From Paenibacillus_G sp049942825 (GTDB lineage Bacteria > Bacillota > Bacilli > Paenibacillales > NBRC-103111): a stretch of 64,000 bases of DNA. How positions within the stretch are numbered: the stretch's first letter is position 1; each line of letters starts with the position of its first letter. Below are positions 49,228 through 59,360 of this stretch, piece after piece. The notes under the pieces are model-generated. The model was not told the DNA's origin, did not search any database, and was given only the letters and a program-made list of their open reading frames with translations. The DNA lies in NCBI RefSeq assembly GCF_049942825.1, contig NZ_CP187970.1, positions 1,984,001 through 2,048,000 on the forward strand, written 5' to 3'. A program made the translations under genes and the position numbers.

Positions 49228-50331
49228 CTACTGGAGCACCACGGTTTCCCCCTCCGCGACTCCCTCCGCGATCTCCGTCTTCTCCGGCGTCTCCAACCCC
49301 AGCTTGACCGCCCGGCGTTCGGCGGCCCCCTGCGCTCCCCGGATCATGACATACGGGCCTTCCTTGTCCCGCTGGACAGCCAGCGTGGGGACCGTGAGCA
49401 CGCTGCTCTTGCGCCCCGTCTCGATCGTAGCCGTGAGGCTGAGTCCGGCGATCAGCCGCTCATGGGGCTCCAGCGAGATGACAACCTCGAACGGTGCCGC
49501 AGTCGTTGTGCCTGCCGTTCCCGAAGAGCTGCCGTTGTCGGCGGCCTTCGCGAATTTGGAGAGGCGTTCGACTTTGCCCTTCAGCTTCACATCCTTTAAG
49601 GCGTCGACCTGTACTTCGGCGGTCAGCCCTTCCTGGATGCTGAACAGGTCGAACTCGCTGACCATGCAGATCAGCTGCAGCTTCGTCACGTCGACGATCC
49701 GGCCGATGCGCTCATGCTCCTTGACCGATTCGGGCTCCTTCGTATCGTCGAAGAGGAAGATGCCGGCTTCGGGCGCATGATAAGCCGCTCCGGCCAGCTT
49801 GCTCATCTTCTCCGCCAGCTGCGCCCGGGTATGCTCCAGCGTCAGCGCTCCGATCTCCTCTGTGATACGAACGCTCTCGGCATTGGCGAACCGTTCTTTG
49901 GCCTCCGCTTCGGAGAGCTGCGCTGCGTCCGCTTGTGCGCCCTGGGCCGACTGGCGGAACCGGGCGAGCCGACTCTCGAGCTCCTGCTTCTTCGCGCCGG
50001 TCTGCAGCTCTGCGATTTCATTGCGCAGGAGCGTATCGTCCAGGCGGAACAGCAGGTCTCCCTTGGCCACCTGGGCCCCGTCCTTCACCGCCCATGTCTT
50101 CACTTCCGCTCCGAAGGGGGCATTGACATAGGTCTCCTGTTGGTAGGAGGATTTGCCCTTCACCTCCACGGTGGAGATGATGTCTTCCCTCGTAACGGGG
50201 AATATGATGGCCGGTACGGCGGCGGGGGCGGCCTGCCGGTCGCCCGAAGGATGGCTCAGGCTGTAGAGCAGGGCGGTAACGCCCAGCGCAAGGACGGCGG
50301 CGCTTCCCGCCAGCCATTTCTTTTTGCTCAT
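49228..50331 (-). CDS. HlyD/MacA-type membrane-fusion adaptor subunit
   Basis: This 367-residue protein has an N-terminal anchor (SAAVLALGVTALLYSL), a biotinyl-lipoyl-like half (NAPFGAEVKTWAVKDGAQVA), a long helical hairpin (about 110-190; coiled-coil composition), the second lipoyl half and a beta-barrel ending (VLTVPTLAVQRDKEGPYVMI). It is the adaptor of a MacAB-like tripartite or bipartite exporter. AAAGGAAG precedes the ATG at 50331. It follows the permease gene by 52 bases and is the last gene of the ABC operon. The order ATPase-permease-adaptor is the reverse of the common adaptor-first layout. Confidence 0.9.
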   Translation of the reverse strand: MSKKKWLAGSAAVLALGVTALLYSLSHPSGDRQAAPAAVPAIIFPVTREDIISTVEVKGKSSYQQETYVNAPFGAEVKTWAVKDGAQVAKGDLLFRLDDTLLRNEIAELQTGAKKQELESRLARFRQSAQGAQADAAQLSEAEAKERFANAESVRITEEIGALTLEHTRAQLAEKMSKLAGAAYHAPEAGIFLFDDTKEPESVKEHERIGRIVDVTKLQLICMVSEFDLFSIQEGLTAEVQVDALKDVKLKGKVERLSKFAKAADNGSSSGTAGTTTAAPFEVVISLEPHERLIAGLSLTATIETGRKSSVLTVPTLAVQRDKEGPYVMIRGAQGAAERRAVKLGLETPEKTEIAEGVAEGETVVLQ

Positions 50332-50383
50332 TAGTCCGACTTCCTTTCTGTACAATTCCACGTCCCGTGACAGATTGCAGGGC

Positions 50384-51759
50384 TCAGTCGCGTTTGATCG
50401 CGGTCAGGGCATCGGTGCGGGAAGCGTTGACGGCGGGGTAGATCCCGGAGAGCACGCCGGTCAGCACCGCGAAGAACAGGCCCACCGGGAGAATCCACGG
50501 GGAGATGAAGAGCGTCTCCTCACCGGGGACGTCCGCCAGCTTCAGCAGGGCGATATTGATGCCCCAGATGACCCAGTAAGAGAACAGGATGCCGATGCAT
50601 CCTCCGACAAGTCCCAGCAGGGCGGACTCCACCATGAACATGTGCCGGATCTGCCGCAGGTTCGCCCCAAGCACCTTCATGATCCCGATCTGCCGCCGGC
50701 GCTGGTAGGTGGACATTGTCATGGCGACCACGATGGAGATGGAAGCGACGAACAGGATGAACAGGCCGGCCCCCGCAAAAATGAGACGGATCATCAGGAA
50801 CTCCTGCTTCATCCGCTCCTCATAGTGAAGGTTGGTCTGCACGTTCAGGTTCAGCTTCTTCAGCATCTCTTCCAGGGTCTTCACATTCGCTACGTCATCC
50901 GCCTTGATTTTGACCTGGCTGAAGGTGGCGCCGCCCGTGCGGCGGATGGCTTTCGCTCTTTCGTCTCCCGCTCGCTCCAACTCTTCGATCAGACGCTCGC
51001 CGAGCTGCGGGGAAACATAGGCCGTTTTCTGCCGGGAAGCGGCCTCCTCGGAGGCGCCCTCGGGCTTCTTGATGATGCCCGCCACCCTGGCCGGCAGGGA
51101 GATGACGCTGCCGGCCGACCGGTCATCCGTGCTGACTGCTCCAGAGGGGGCTTCCGGCTTCAGCAGCAGCTGCTTCTGGTACATGGGATAAGGAATAAGC
51201 TGATAGGTGCGCCAGGCGGCCTGGGCTTCCCGCCGCTGTCCGCTCCGTGCCTGCTTTGCGATGGACTCGGAGGTGTTCGCATCCAGCAATCCCATGGTCG
51301 CGCCGTAGGTTAGCACGATCGCATTTTCTCCCTCCAGCGAGCTGCCGCCCTGTCCGAATTCGATGCCGAAGTCCTGCAGGGTACCGAGCTCGGTAATATG
51401 GACTTCATTCAGGTACCCCCGCTTGCCCCCCAGCTCGAAGGAAAGGCTGTTCAGGGTCCGGAGGGAAGCAACTGCCTTCACGTGAGGAAGTCCGCGGATG
51501 ACCCCGATCTTCGTCTGCGTAAGCTCACTTGCCTGGGAATCGGCCGCTCCTTCGGTGCTGTCCCCCGGTGCGACCAGGATCTCGTCCATGCTCAGGAACT
51601 GGTTCATCGAATTGCGGGCGAGGGTCTGGATCGATTCGCCGAAGGCCAACGCTACGATAATGGAGGAGGAACCGATCGCCAGGCCCATGGCGCACAGCAG
51701 GGTGACGACAATGCGCCGCCGCAGCTGGTCCCACCCAAGGCGCAGATAATCGCCCATCC

Positions 51760-51763
<4 letters not shown>
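50384..51763 (-). CDS. MacB/FtsX-type ABC transporter permease
   Basis: This 459-residue protein has one N-terminal helix (IVVTLLCAMGLAIGSSSIIV), a large extracytoplasmic domain (about 45-300) and three C-terminal helices (FILFVASISIVVAMTMS onward). This is the FtsX/MacB topology. The end GIYPAVNASRTDALTAIKRD is typical. The start overlaps the ATPase stop by four bases (ATGA), ensuring coupling. Substrates are often peptides, toxins or lipids; none can be named here. Its proximity to drug-type MFS and MATE-like genes fits an export function. Confidence 0.92.
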
Positions 51764-52452
<689 letters not shown>

Positions 52453-52579
52453 AGGGTTCCCTCCAAGGTCTTGCATTGTCGGACGCTGTAGTCCCAGATA
52501 ACAGACGATTTCCTTTTGCCAAAAGTTACACATTAAGGAATAGTTAAGAAATAGGGGGCTCATTGAAGGAACTGTACGC

Positions 52580-52625
52580 AAAAAAAGCCGGGCATCGTCT
52601 TACCTGCAAGACGGTGTCCGGCTTC
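52580..52625 (-). terminator. Terminator downstream of the MFS/MATE pair
   Basis: On the minus strand AAGCCGG...CGTCTT and AAGACG...CCGGCTT pair, followed by TTTTTTT. It separates the MFS gene from the ABC operon. Confidence 0.8.
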
Positions 52626-52718
52626 AATAGATCTTTCAAAAGGCCGTGCGGGCTCGGCTGCAAGGACTAGCGAGGCGGCCGTGCGTTCTGCTTCGTGCGG
52701 AGCCGGAGAGAGGCGGGT

Positions 52719-53912
52719 TTACTCCTTCCCGCGTTCCATCTCCGCTTCCAGCGAGCCGTCTCTTGTCTTCGCATGAAGGACAAGGAAGCCCAGCATGCCG
52801 AGGAGGGCCAGGGCGGAGGCGGCGCCGTACATCGCATGGGGGCTCCAGCTATTGAACAGCCAGCCGCCCAGCAGGCCGCTGAGCAGCCCGGCGAGCCCGG
52901 ACCAGGTGATGGCGAAGAGGGCCTGACCGCTCGCCCGGAACTGGTCGGGAACCACGCTCTGGATATAGCGGATGCAGGTGAAGAGGAAGACCCCGAAGGA
53001 GACCGAGTGCATCAGCTGAATGACGATCACCCACTGCGGATTCTCGACCTGGCTCATGAGCAGGAAGCGGAACGCATACATTGCCGCGCACACGGCGAGC
53101 AGCGGGAGCTCCTTCAGCTTGTGGCCGTACTTGCTCAGGAGGAAGAATACGGGAATCTCGCTGAGCGCAGAGGCCATCCACGAGTTCCCGACGATGGACG
53201 CATCGGCCCCGAGCCGCTGCAGGAACAGGGCGAGGAAGCCGTCGTTCATCCGGTGGGCGATCGAGAGCACGAGCACGGTCAGCATGAACGCCACGAAGGG
53301 CCGGGAGCCGATGATCGGCATCAGGCCCGAGAAATCCGGCTTCTTGACGCCCGCTTCCCTGGCATCCTTGAGGAAGAGCGATAGGGCGAGCGAACAGGAG
53401 ATGGTGCCGAGTACGAGAACGACGGTAAGTCCCGATCCATAGCTTCGCAGCAGCTGGCCGAAGACCAGCGCGGCGAAGGCGAAGCCGATCGAGCCCCAGA
53501 CGCGGAACGAGGCGTAGCTTTTGCCCGTCCGGCTTGCGGTCAGCAGAGACAGCGAGTCGCTCAGCGAGGTCATCGGCGTCTGGAAGAAGAAGAACACGCC
53601 CATGAGCAGCATGAGGAGACCGAACGCGTCGGACCGGAACACCAGGAAGGCCATCGTGAGCTGGCCGATCAGGATGAGGACCAGCACCTTCTTGACCGTC
53701 CGGAAGCGGTCGCTCATCACCCCCCAGAACAGGTTCGAGACGATGCCGATCATCGGACCGACCGAGTACAGGAGCCCGATCTGAAGGGTGGAGAAGCCCT
53801 TGGACTGGAAGTAGAGCGGGAAGTAAGACGTAATGACGGCCACGGTCATAAAAAAGGAAAACGTGAAACACCGGAGCAGCGTCGGGCTGCCGGTTTCCTG
53901 TGTATCGGTCAT
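52719..53912 (-). CDS. MFS_1-like transporter (LacY-like fold)
   Basis: This 397-residue, twelve-helix transporter has the MFS_1-like signature: YFPLYFQSKGFSTLQIGLLY in helix 1-2, LFWGVMSDRFRTVKKVL as motif A, SYASFRVWGSIGFAFAAL, and AHRMNDGFLALFLQRLGA in the second half. It is related along its length to the transporter at 62056-63210. The start overlaps the stop of the MATE-like gene by four bases. Substrate unknown; relatives include sugar/proton symporters and drug exporters. Confidence 0.88.
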   Translation of the reverse strand: MTDTQETGSPTLLRCFTFSFFMTVAVITSYFPLYFQSKGFSTLQIGLLYSVGPMIGIVSNLFWGVMSDRFRTVKKVLVLILIGQLTMAFLVFRSDAFGLLMLLMGVFFFFQTPMTSLSDSLSLLTASRTGKSYASFRVWGSIGFAFAALVFGQLLRSYGSGLTVVLVLGTISCSLALSLFLKDAREAGVKKPDFSGLMPIIGSRPFVAFMLTVLVLSIAHRMNDGFLALFLQRLGADASIVGNSWMASALSEIPVFFLLSKYGHKLKELPLLAVCAAMYAFRFLLMSQVENPQWVIVIQLMHSVSFGVFLFTCIRYIQSVVPDQFRASGQALFAITWSGLAGLLSGLLGGWLFNSWSPHAMYGAASALALLGMLGFLVLHAKTRDGSLEAEMERGKE

Positions 53913-55273
53913 TCGGATTCACTCGATTCGTTAGGTTTTGGCGGGGACGCCAGCAGGCTGCTCGGCAGGCGGGCCTCCGCTTTGGATGTCTCCCGCAGCA
54001 CATAGAAGACTACGGACAACTCGGCGGCGATCCCGAGCGACTGGGCCAGCGCGCCGATGGCGCCATTCCAGGCGGGATTCCAGAGCACGCCGAGGAACAG
54101 GGCCGCGAGGGTCATCGTTACGTTGGCCGCCTGCGACCAGACCATTACCTTGGTCTGACTGCGGAGCATGAGCAGCCCGTTGCCGAAATCCAGCCAAGGG
54201 AAGAGCAGCACCATAAGCATAAATATCTTCAAAGTGGACAGGCTGGCAAGCATCAGCCTCTCGCTGGCGCCCATCACGTGCTGCAGGAACCAGGGGCCGG
54301 CCGGCGTAAAGCACAGGATGGCGAGCAGCGTGGCCGGGATGAACGAGAGCATGAGCGTGAAGCGCAGCACGGCCGCCGGGTCCTTACGGTGAAAGTTCAG
54401 CACAATCTGGTGTATGTACGAGAAGAAGCTCTGGACGAGCTGGGTCACACTGCCCGCAATAGCGAACGATGCGATCGCCAGGGCGATGTCGGTCGTTTTG
54501 CCGAGAAAGGCGTTGATCGCAGGTCCCGCAATGACCGCTATGAAAGACGAGTAGAGCAGCGGTCTATAGAAAGGGAAGATCTGGGAGGCCGAGGCGATCT
54601 CATGGCCTTCCTTCACCTCCGGAATCACCCGGCGGAGCAGGGAGCGGCCTTCCCAGACGGAGACCGCTGCTTCGATGATCATTCCGGAGAGGAAGATGAC
54701 CGCTCCGACCACCGCACTGTCGACTCCGGTCCGGATGTAGTACAGGGAAAGCAGATACATCCCGAGGAGCCGGATTCCCATGCCGATCGTCAGCCATTTG
54801 GTCCTCATATTATAGATAATGATGCCGTGGAAGAGGCAGCGCAGACCGGAGAAGATGCTCACGAACATGAGCACCCGGTACACCGTGAGCATGGACGGGA
54901 CCATTTCCTCTCCGGCTCCGAAGAGGTTCGTGAAGATCCACGGGCCGAGCGGAGTGTAAGAGATAACGCCGCCGAGCACGAACACCGAGCCGAGCACGTA
55001 GAAGGCAACGAGCGACATCGCACGGAAGGAGCGCCGGTCCCGCACCAAGGCCGAGCAGGTCTGCCTCAGCAGGACCGCCGGCCGCTCCGTGATACCGAGA
55101 ATGCTCATCGGCAGAGCGTAGCATGCAATGATGAACTCGGGCGATGCCGAGCGGGCAAGCGTGCTGTTGATGATGACGTGAGAGATGGTAACGAGGCTGG
55201 CGGACAGGCCGAGCGGCAGGAAGAATGCGAACAGCTGCCGAAGCGTCACGCGCTCCTTGGTCCCTTGTGGCAT
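53909..55273 (-). CDS. MATE-like multidrug/oligosaccharide flippase-fold membrane protein
   Basis: This 454-residue protein has about twelve helices in two related halves and the MOP-superfamily look: LRQLFAFFLPLGLSASLVTI at the start, RTKWLTIGMGIRLLGMYLL in the middle and PWLDFGNGLLMLRSQTKVMV in the second half. It resembles proteins called multi antimicrobial extrusion MatE in Bacillales, rather than NorM. GAGGGG precedes the ATG. It is coupled by a four-base overlap to the downstream MFS transporter. The joint role is unknown; export of a small compound or lipid is likely. Confidence 0.8.
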   Translation of the reverse strand: MPQGTKERVTLRQLFAFFLPLGLSASLVTISHVIINSTLARSASPEFIIACYALPMSILGITERPAVLLRQTCSALVRDRRSFRAMSLVAFYVLGSVFVLGGVISYTPLGPWIFTNLFGAGEEMVPSMLTVYRVLMFVSIFSGLRCLFHGIIIYNMRTKWLTIGMGIRLLGMYLLSLYYIRTGVDSAVVGAVIFLSGMIIEAAVSVWEGRSLLRRVIPEVKEGHEIASASQIFPFYRPLLYSSFIAVIAGPAINAFLGKTTDIALAIASFAIAGSVTQLVQSFFSYIHQIVLNFHRKDPAAVLRFTLMLSFIPATLLAILCFTPAGPWFLQHVMGASERLMLASLSTLKIFMLMVLLFPWLDFGNGLLMLRSQTKVMVWSQAANVTMTLAALFLGVLWNPAWNGAIGALAQSLGIAAELSVVFYVLRETSKAEARLPSSLLASPPKPNESSESE

Positions 55274-55456
55274 GGCGATCCCCTCTTTTCAGTTTAGACA
55301 TTATAGCATTGAATCGACATATGTGGAGCGTTTACTTTAATAAAATTTACTGGGGCACTGGAAGCCTTTCAACGTTCGTGATACATTAATATAGATATTC
55401 TGCTGTACAACCTGTGCACGGCTGACCGCATGCTGGGAGAGAAAGGTGGAACAGAC

Positions 55457-55774
55457 ATGGATCATCTCTTTGTATTCGACGAACGTCTGGGAATCCCGCT
55501 GCCTCGTCTGGACAAGGATTTCGAAGATTACAGCGAACGGGAACAGGAAGCGATTCTGCTGCGGTGGGAAGAAATCCGGGGCATGATCCCCGATCGGATA
55601 AAACGACTCGAAACGATGATTATCGCCAGGCAGGACCAGCTGAACGTCGAGGACAACTTTGTGAGTTCCTGCCGGCTCAACACCGAGATCGCCGAGCTGG
55701 CGAGCACGATCAACGAGCTGCATATCTGGTTCCGCGTACATCAGGACATCTCGGTGGGCAAGACCCACCTCTAG
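55457..55774 (+). CDS. Hypothetical protein, 105 residues, first gene of the ytpB operon
   Basis: No family recognised. This is a soluble, helical protein. A proline-containing start (FVFDERLGIPLPRLDKDFED) is followed by a long predicted coiled coil (about 25-95), with WEEIRGMIPDRIKRLETMI and LNTEIAELASTINELHIWF. The ATG at 55457 has AAGGTGG eight bases upstream. It is followed 39 bases later by a second unknown gene that overlaps ytpB, so the three probably form an operon. Confidence 0.75.
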   Translation: MDHLFVFDERLGIPLPRLDKDFEDYSEREQEAILLRWEEIRGMIPDRIKRLETMIIARQDQLNVEDNFVSSCRLNTEIAELASTINELHIWFRVHQDISVGKTHL

Positions 55775-55813
55775 CCCGCCGCCGAGCGGCGGCACAAGGA
55801 GGAGGCGAACCGC

Positions 55814-56413
55814 TTGGCTTGGAAAGAACACTTCAAGACGCTGGCTCAGCGTCTGGCGGCCCACGAGCCGTCTCTGTATCCGGCTGAAGAACTCGATGAG
55901 CTCGACGACATCCGCATAGGCAAGCTTTCCGTAGAGGGCTTCAGCGAAGGGGAGAAGCCGTTCGCGCTGGCCGTGAAGTCGGCGCTGCATCTCTTCAATG
56001 AGAGCCTGGATGCTTCGCATGAACTCTCGCAGGAGCTGCACACGCCCGAAGGCAGCCTGCTCCACGGCATCATGCACCGCATGGAGGGGGATTATCCCAA
56101 CGCGCAGTACTGGCTGCGGCTGGCCGGCCGGCATCCGTTCTCAGAAGCGCTCGGGAGCCGTATGCAGGCTTACCTGCAGGAGCAGGATTTGACCCGGGTG
56201 GGAAGCCCGGCGCTGAGGAAGAAGCTCGAGGCGATGGCGTCGCAGAGGGCATATGATCCCTTTACCTTAACGGAAGCGGTGGAACAGCAGGTTACCCGAT
56301 CAAGGGACGAAGGGGCGGAAGCTCATCTGAAACACCTGCAGTGGCTGGAGCTTCGCGGACTGCTGGACTACTGCTATGTCCGTTCGGGCGGAGAAGGCGG
56401 TCTTTTTGCGTAA
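55814..56413 (+). CDS. Hypothetical protein, 199 residues, overlapping ytpB
   Basis: No family recognised. This helical soluble protein has a segment reading LLHGIMHRMEGDYPNAQYWL followed by RLAGRHPF. This H-R-x-E-G-D-Y-x-N-A-x-Y-W-x-R-x-x-G-x-H-P pattern is shared by a set of bacterial hypothetical proteins and looks like a TPR-type helix pair. The start is TTG at 55814 with AAGGAGG upstream at long spacing. The 3' end overlaps the start of the ytpB-like gene by 38 bases. Confidence 0.75.
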   Translation: MAWKEHFKTLAQRLAAHEPSLYPAEELDELDDIRIGKLSVEGFSEGEKPFALAVKSALHLFNESLDASHELSQELHTPEGSLLHGIMHRMEGDYPNAQYWLRLAGRHPFSEALGSRMQAYLQEQDLTRVGSPALRKKLEAMASQRAYDPFTLTEAVEQQVTRSRDEGAEAHLKHLQWLELRGLLDYCYVRSGGEGGLFA

Positions 56414-57488
56414 GCCCGCACACAGATCCGCCGCCCCGGGGAACCCCTTCTCCCTGATGCTCCGGGTGTACCGCTACGTGCTCCCTGGCGTCAGGGAGCA
56501 GCTGAAGCACTGGCGTATGCGCGCCCAGGCGATTCCCGATGCGGAGCTTCGCCGTCAGGCGCTCGCTTCCATGGCCAGCAAGCAGTTCCACTGCGAAGGG
56601 GGCGCCGTCTATGCCGTAGCCAACATGCCGATGCGGCATGTGCTTATTCCGCTGATCGTGGCGCTGCAGACGATCAGCGACTATCTCGACAACCTGTGCG
56701 ACCGGAGCACCTCGCTTGATCCGGAGGATTTCCGGCAGCTTCACCAGTCGATGCTCGATGCGGTCGATCCGTCTGAGCCGCTTCATGACTACTATGCCTT
56801 TCGCAGCGAGCGGGAGGACGGCGGGTATCTGAACGATCTCGTCAAAACCTGCCAGGCCAGCATCCGGCTGCTTCCTTCCTATGCCCATGTGTCGGGGCAG
56901 GTTCGGGAGCTGGTGGGTCTGTACTGCGATCTGCAGGTGTATAAGCATATCCGCCCCGACCTGCGGGAAGAGTCGCTGCTCCGGTGGTGGGAGGGACACC
57001 GAAACCGGTATCCGTCCATCGCATGGAATGAATTTGCAGCAGCCACCGGGTCGACGCTCGGCATGTTCATGCTCTTCGTCGCGGCTTCGGAGAGCGAGCT
57101 CGCGCCGCAGGCCGCAGAGGAGATCCGCGAAACGTATTTTCCGTACATATGCGGACTGCACATTCTGCTCGATTACCTGATCGACCAGGAGGAGGACGAG
57201 GCCGGAGGGGACCTCAACTTCTGCAGCTATTATGACAGTATGCCGCACACGGTGGAGCGGATTGCCGCCATCGTGGCTGAGGCAAGGCGCAGGTCCCGAA
57301 GACTCGATCATCCCGCGTTTCACCGGATGATCATCGAAGGGCTGCTGGCCCTGTACCTATCCGATCCCAAAGTAAGCAAGCAGGCCCAGGTCAAACAGGT
57401 GTCCCGGCAGCTCATGAAGGACAGCCCGCTCATGCGGATGTTCTTCTTCGTGAATAGCCTGTGGATCCGCCGGACGTCCCAGGCCTGA
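56376..57488 (+). CDS. ytpB: Tetraprenyl-beta-curcumene synthase (YtpB, DUF2600)
   Basis: This 370-residue protein belongs to the large-terpene-synthase class (DUF2600). B. subtilis YtpB cyclises tetraprenyl diphosphate to tetraprenyl-beta-curcumene, a precursor of C35 terpenes/sesquarterpenes. Landmarks are the metal-binding D-x-x-x-D-like ALQTISDYLDNLCDR, KQFHCEGGAVYAVAN and the later GLHILLDYLIDQEEDEAGGD. The start is uncertain: ATG at 56376 overlaps the upstream gene, and TTG at 56406 (LRKPAHRSA) is an alternative. It lies directly upstream of pfkA on the same strand. Confidence 0.9.
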   Translation: MSVRAEKAVFLRKPAHRSAAPGNPFSLMLRVYRYVLPGVREQLKHWRMRAQAIPDAELRRQALASMASKQFHCEGGAVYAVANMPMRHVLIPLIVALQTISDYLDNLCDRSTSLDPEDFRQLHQSMLDAVDPSEPLHDYYAFRSEREDGGYLNDLVKTCQASIRLLPSYAHVSGQVRELVGLYCDLQVYKHIRPDLREESLLRWWEGHRNRYPSIAWNEFAAATGSTLGMFMLFVAASESELAPQAAEEIRETYFPYICGLHILLDYLIDQEEDEAGGDLNFCSYYDSMPHTVERIAAIVAEARRRSRRLDHPAFHRMIIEGLLALYLSDPKVSKQAQVKQVSRQLMKDSPLMRMFFFVNSLWIRRTSQA

Positions 57489-57542
57489 CGCTATATATAG
57501 TTACAAACCATGGAGTGCGATTGAACGAGGAGGAACCATACC

Positions 57543-58508
57543 ATGTCAGTTAAAAAGATTGCAGTACTCACCAGCGGCGGCGATTCCCAGGGGATGAACG
57601 CAGCCGTCCGCGCCGTTGTGCGCAGCGGCCTGTTCCACGGCCTCGAAGTATTCGCCGTCCAGCGCGGATACGCGGGCTTGATCAATGACGACATCCGCCC
57701 GATGGACCTCCGCAGCGTAGGCGACATCATCCAGCGCGGCGGCACGGTTCTCCAAACGGCACGCTGTAAGGAGTTCCTGACGCCGGAAGGCCAGCAGCTC
57801 GGTGCGGACAACCTGCGCAAGCACGGCATCGACGGGCTCGTCGTCATCGGCGGGGACGGTTCCTACCAGGGCGCGAACAAGCTCAGCAAGCTCGGGATCA
57901 AGACGATGGGCCTGCCGGGCACGATCGACAACGACATCCCGTTCACCGACTTCACGATCGGCTTTGACACGGCGGTATCCATCGTGGTTGATGCGATCAA
58001 CAAGCTGCGCGATACGATGAGCTCGCATGAGCGTTCGTCGGTCGTGGAAGTCATGGGCCGCCACTGCGGCGACATCGCTCTGTATGCGGGCCTCGCGAGC
58101 GGCGCGGAGACGATCATCGTGCCGGAAGTCGGCTATGATATGGATGAGATCTCGAACCGGATGGCGGAGAACTTCGCCCAGGGCAAGCGCCACAGTATCA
58201 TCATCGTGGCGGAAGGGGTCTGCGGCGGCGACGAGATCTCGGCGGAGATCACCAAGCGCAACGGCATCGAGCCGCGCGTAACCGTGCTTGGCCATATCCA
58301 GCGCGGCGGAGCGCCGACGCACAACGACCGTATTCTCGCGAGCAGCCTCGGCGACTTCGCCGTGCGCAAGCTGATCGAGGGCGACTCGGGCAAGGCCTGC
58401 GGCATCATCAAGGGCGAGCTGACCGTGACCGACATCGACAAGGTCGTCAACACAAAGAAGCCGTTCAACATGGAGCTGTACGAGCTCGCGAAGCGGCTGT
58501 CCCAATAA
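57543..58508 (+). CDS. pfkA: ATP-dependent 6-phosphofructokinase
   Basis: This 321-residue bacterial-type PFK phosphorylates fructose 6-phosphate in glycolysis. Motifs are LTSGGDSQGMNAAVRAVV (ATP-binding; usual GGDAPGMNA is GGDSQGMNA), VVIGGDGSYQGA, the catalytic TIDNDI in GLPGTIDNDIPFTDFT, and MGRHCGDIALYAG. GAGGAGG precedes the ATG. In most bacilli pfkA sits beside accA and pyk; here it follows ytpB and is followed by its own terminator. It may therefore be a relocated or second copy. Confidence 0.95.
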   Translation: MSVKKIAVLTSGGDSQGMNAAVRAVVRSGLFHGLEVFAVQRGYAGLINDDIRPMDLRSVGDIIQRGGTVLQTARCKEFLTPEGQQLGADNLRKHGIDGLVVIGGDGSYQGANKLSKLGIKTMGLPGTIDNDIPFTDFTIGFDTAVSIVVDAINKLRDTMSSHERSSVVEVMGRHCGDIALYAGLASGAETIIVPEVGYDMDEISNRMAENFAQGKRHSIIIVAEGVCGGDEISAEITKRNGIEPRVTVLGHIQRGGAPTHNDRILASSLGDFAVRKLIEGDSGKACGIIKGELTVTDIDKVVNTKKPFNMELYELAKRLSQ

Positions 58509-58527
58509 GAAGTGTCAGCAGCAGCCA

Positions 58528-58576
58528 AAAAGCATCCGACCCGCGGAGATACCGGGGCGCCGGATGCTTTTTTTTG
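58528..58576 (+). terminator. Terminator after pfkA
   Basis: AAAAAGCATCCG and CGGATGCTTTTT form a long stem ending in eight T. Confidence 0.9.
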
Positions 58577-58626
58577 AATCTTCTCGCCAAGGCCCGGCTC
58601 TGCTGGCGCGCTGCCAAGACGATCAG

Positions 58627-58873
58627 TCACCGGAGGCGGAGGCTGAACCGCACACCTTCCGGCTCGAACTGCAGGTCGCGGATCGCGGCCGTCTAAGGCA
58701 AATAGCTCTTTAACCTCCAATGGCTGCGGCTGCAGCTGAAACCATCCGTCCGGCAGGCGTACTCCCCGCACTTCTGTTCCCGTATGGACTGCGGTGGGAT
58801 AGGGATCCTGCCGGATCGGATTGAAGAACGGCAGGCTGGCTGCCTCCCGGCGGTTCCGGTAGAGCAGCTGCAC
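58627..58873 (-). pseudogene. Possible frameshifted gene remnant
   Basis: On the minus strand a protein-like frame starts MQLLYRNRREAASLPFFNPI and runs through GVRLPDGWFQLQPQPLEV. It then loses sense, while an adjacent frame continues with a protein-like ending (AAIRDLQFEPEGVRFSLRLR, stop at 58627). Joining the two gives about 80 residues. No family was recognised and the ribosome binding site is poor. It may be a decayed gene fragment or chance. Confidence 0.35.
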
Positions 58874-59040
58874 ATCCTATATTGTTAATAAACGTGCATT
58901 GTCCATAAGGAAGGCGACGTCGTTTATCTCATGAGATGGAAGGCGGCGCCTGCAGCCGAGGCGCAGAGACTTGTTGCCCCCCGGCCGGCAATAGGATAGG
59001 ATGGGGAAGCAGCTACCAACCCTTGGGAGGCGGAAGACCC

Positions 59041-59268
59041 ATGTTTATGTACAAGATCGAAGTCCAGTTGCAGAAGGAAACGGTATATGTGGTGCTGATG
59101 GCGGAAGACGACGCACAGGCTTTCGATGCTTTGGAAGAAACATTGGTCCGTCATTATGCTCCAAGCCCGGAAGTGGTGGATGCCGGCATTCTTGAGAAAA
59201 AACGCGCGGTGAAGGGTTCGGGCTACGTCATCGAGCCCCGGATCAACGCGTCCCTAGGAACCAATTGA
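59041..59268 (+). CDS. DUF3906-like small protein
   Basis: This 75-residue soluble protein begins MFMYKIEVQLQKETVYVVLM and ends with EKKRAVKGSGYVIEP. The pattern of an N-terminal beta strand pair, a helix (AQAFDALEETLVRHY) and the GSGYVI end resembles DUF3906 of Bacillales (family remembered, not searched). GGGAGG precedes the ATG. The stop codon overlaps the promoter of the next gene. Confidence 0.7.
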   Translation: MFMYKIEVQLQKETVYVVLMAEDDAQAFDALEETLVRHYAPSPEVVDAGILEKKRAVKGSGYVIEPRINASLGTN

Positions 59269-59294
59269 CATATTTATACATAACACATTAAAAT
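59265..59294 (+). promoter_or_regulatory. Promoter of the FMN reductase gene
   Basis: A perfect TTGACA at 59265-59270, overlapping the preceding stop codon, and TAAAAT at 59289-59294 are separated by 18 AT-rich bases. Confidence 0.65.
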
Positions 59295-59360
59295 GTATAA
59301 AAAGTCGAGGCTGAGCGGGTCCATGAGGAGCCGTGCCACAGCCGGAAGGATGGAAAACCC

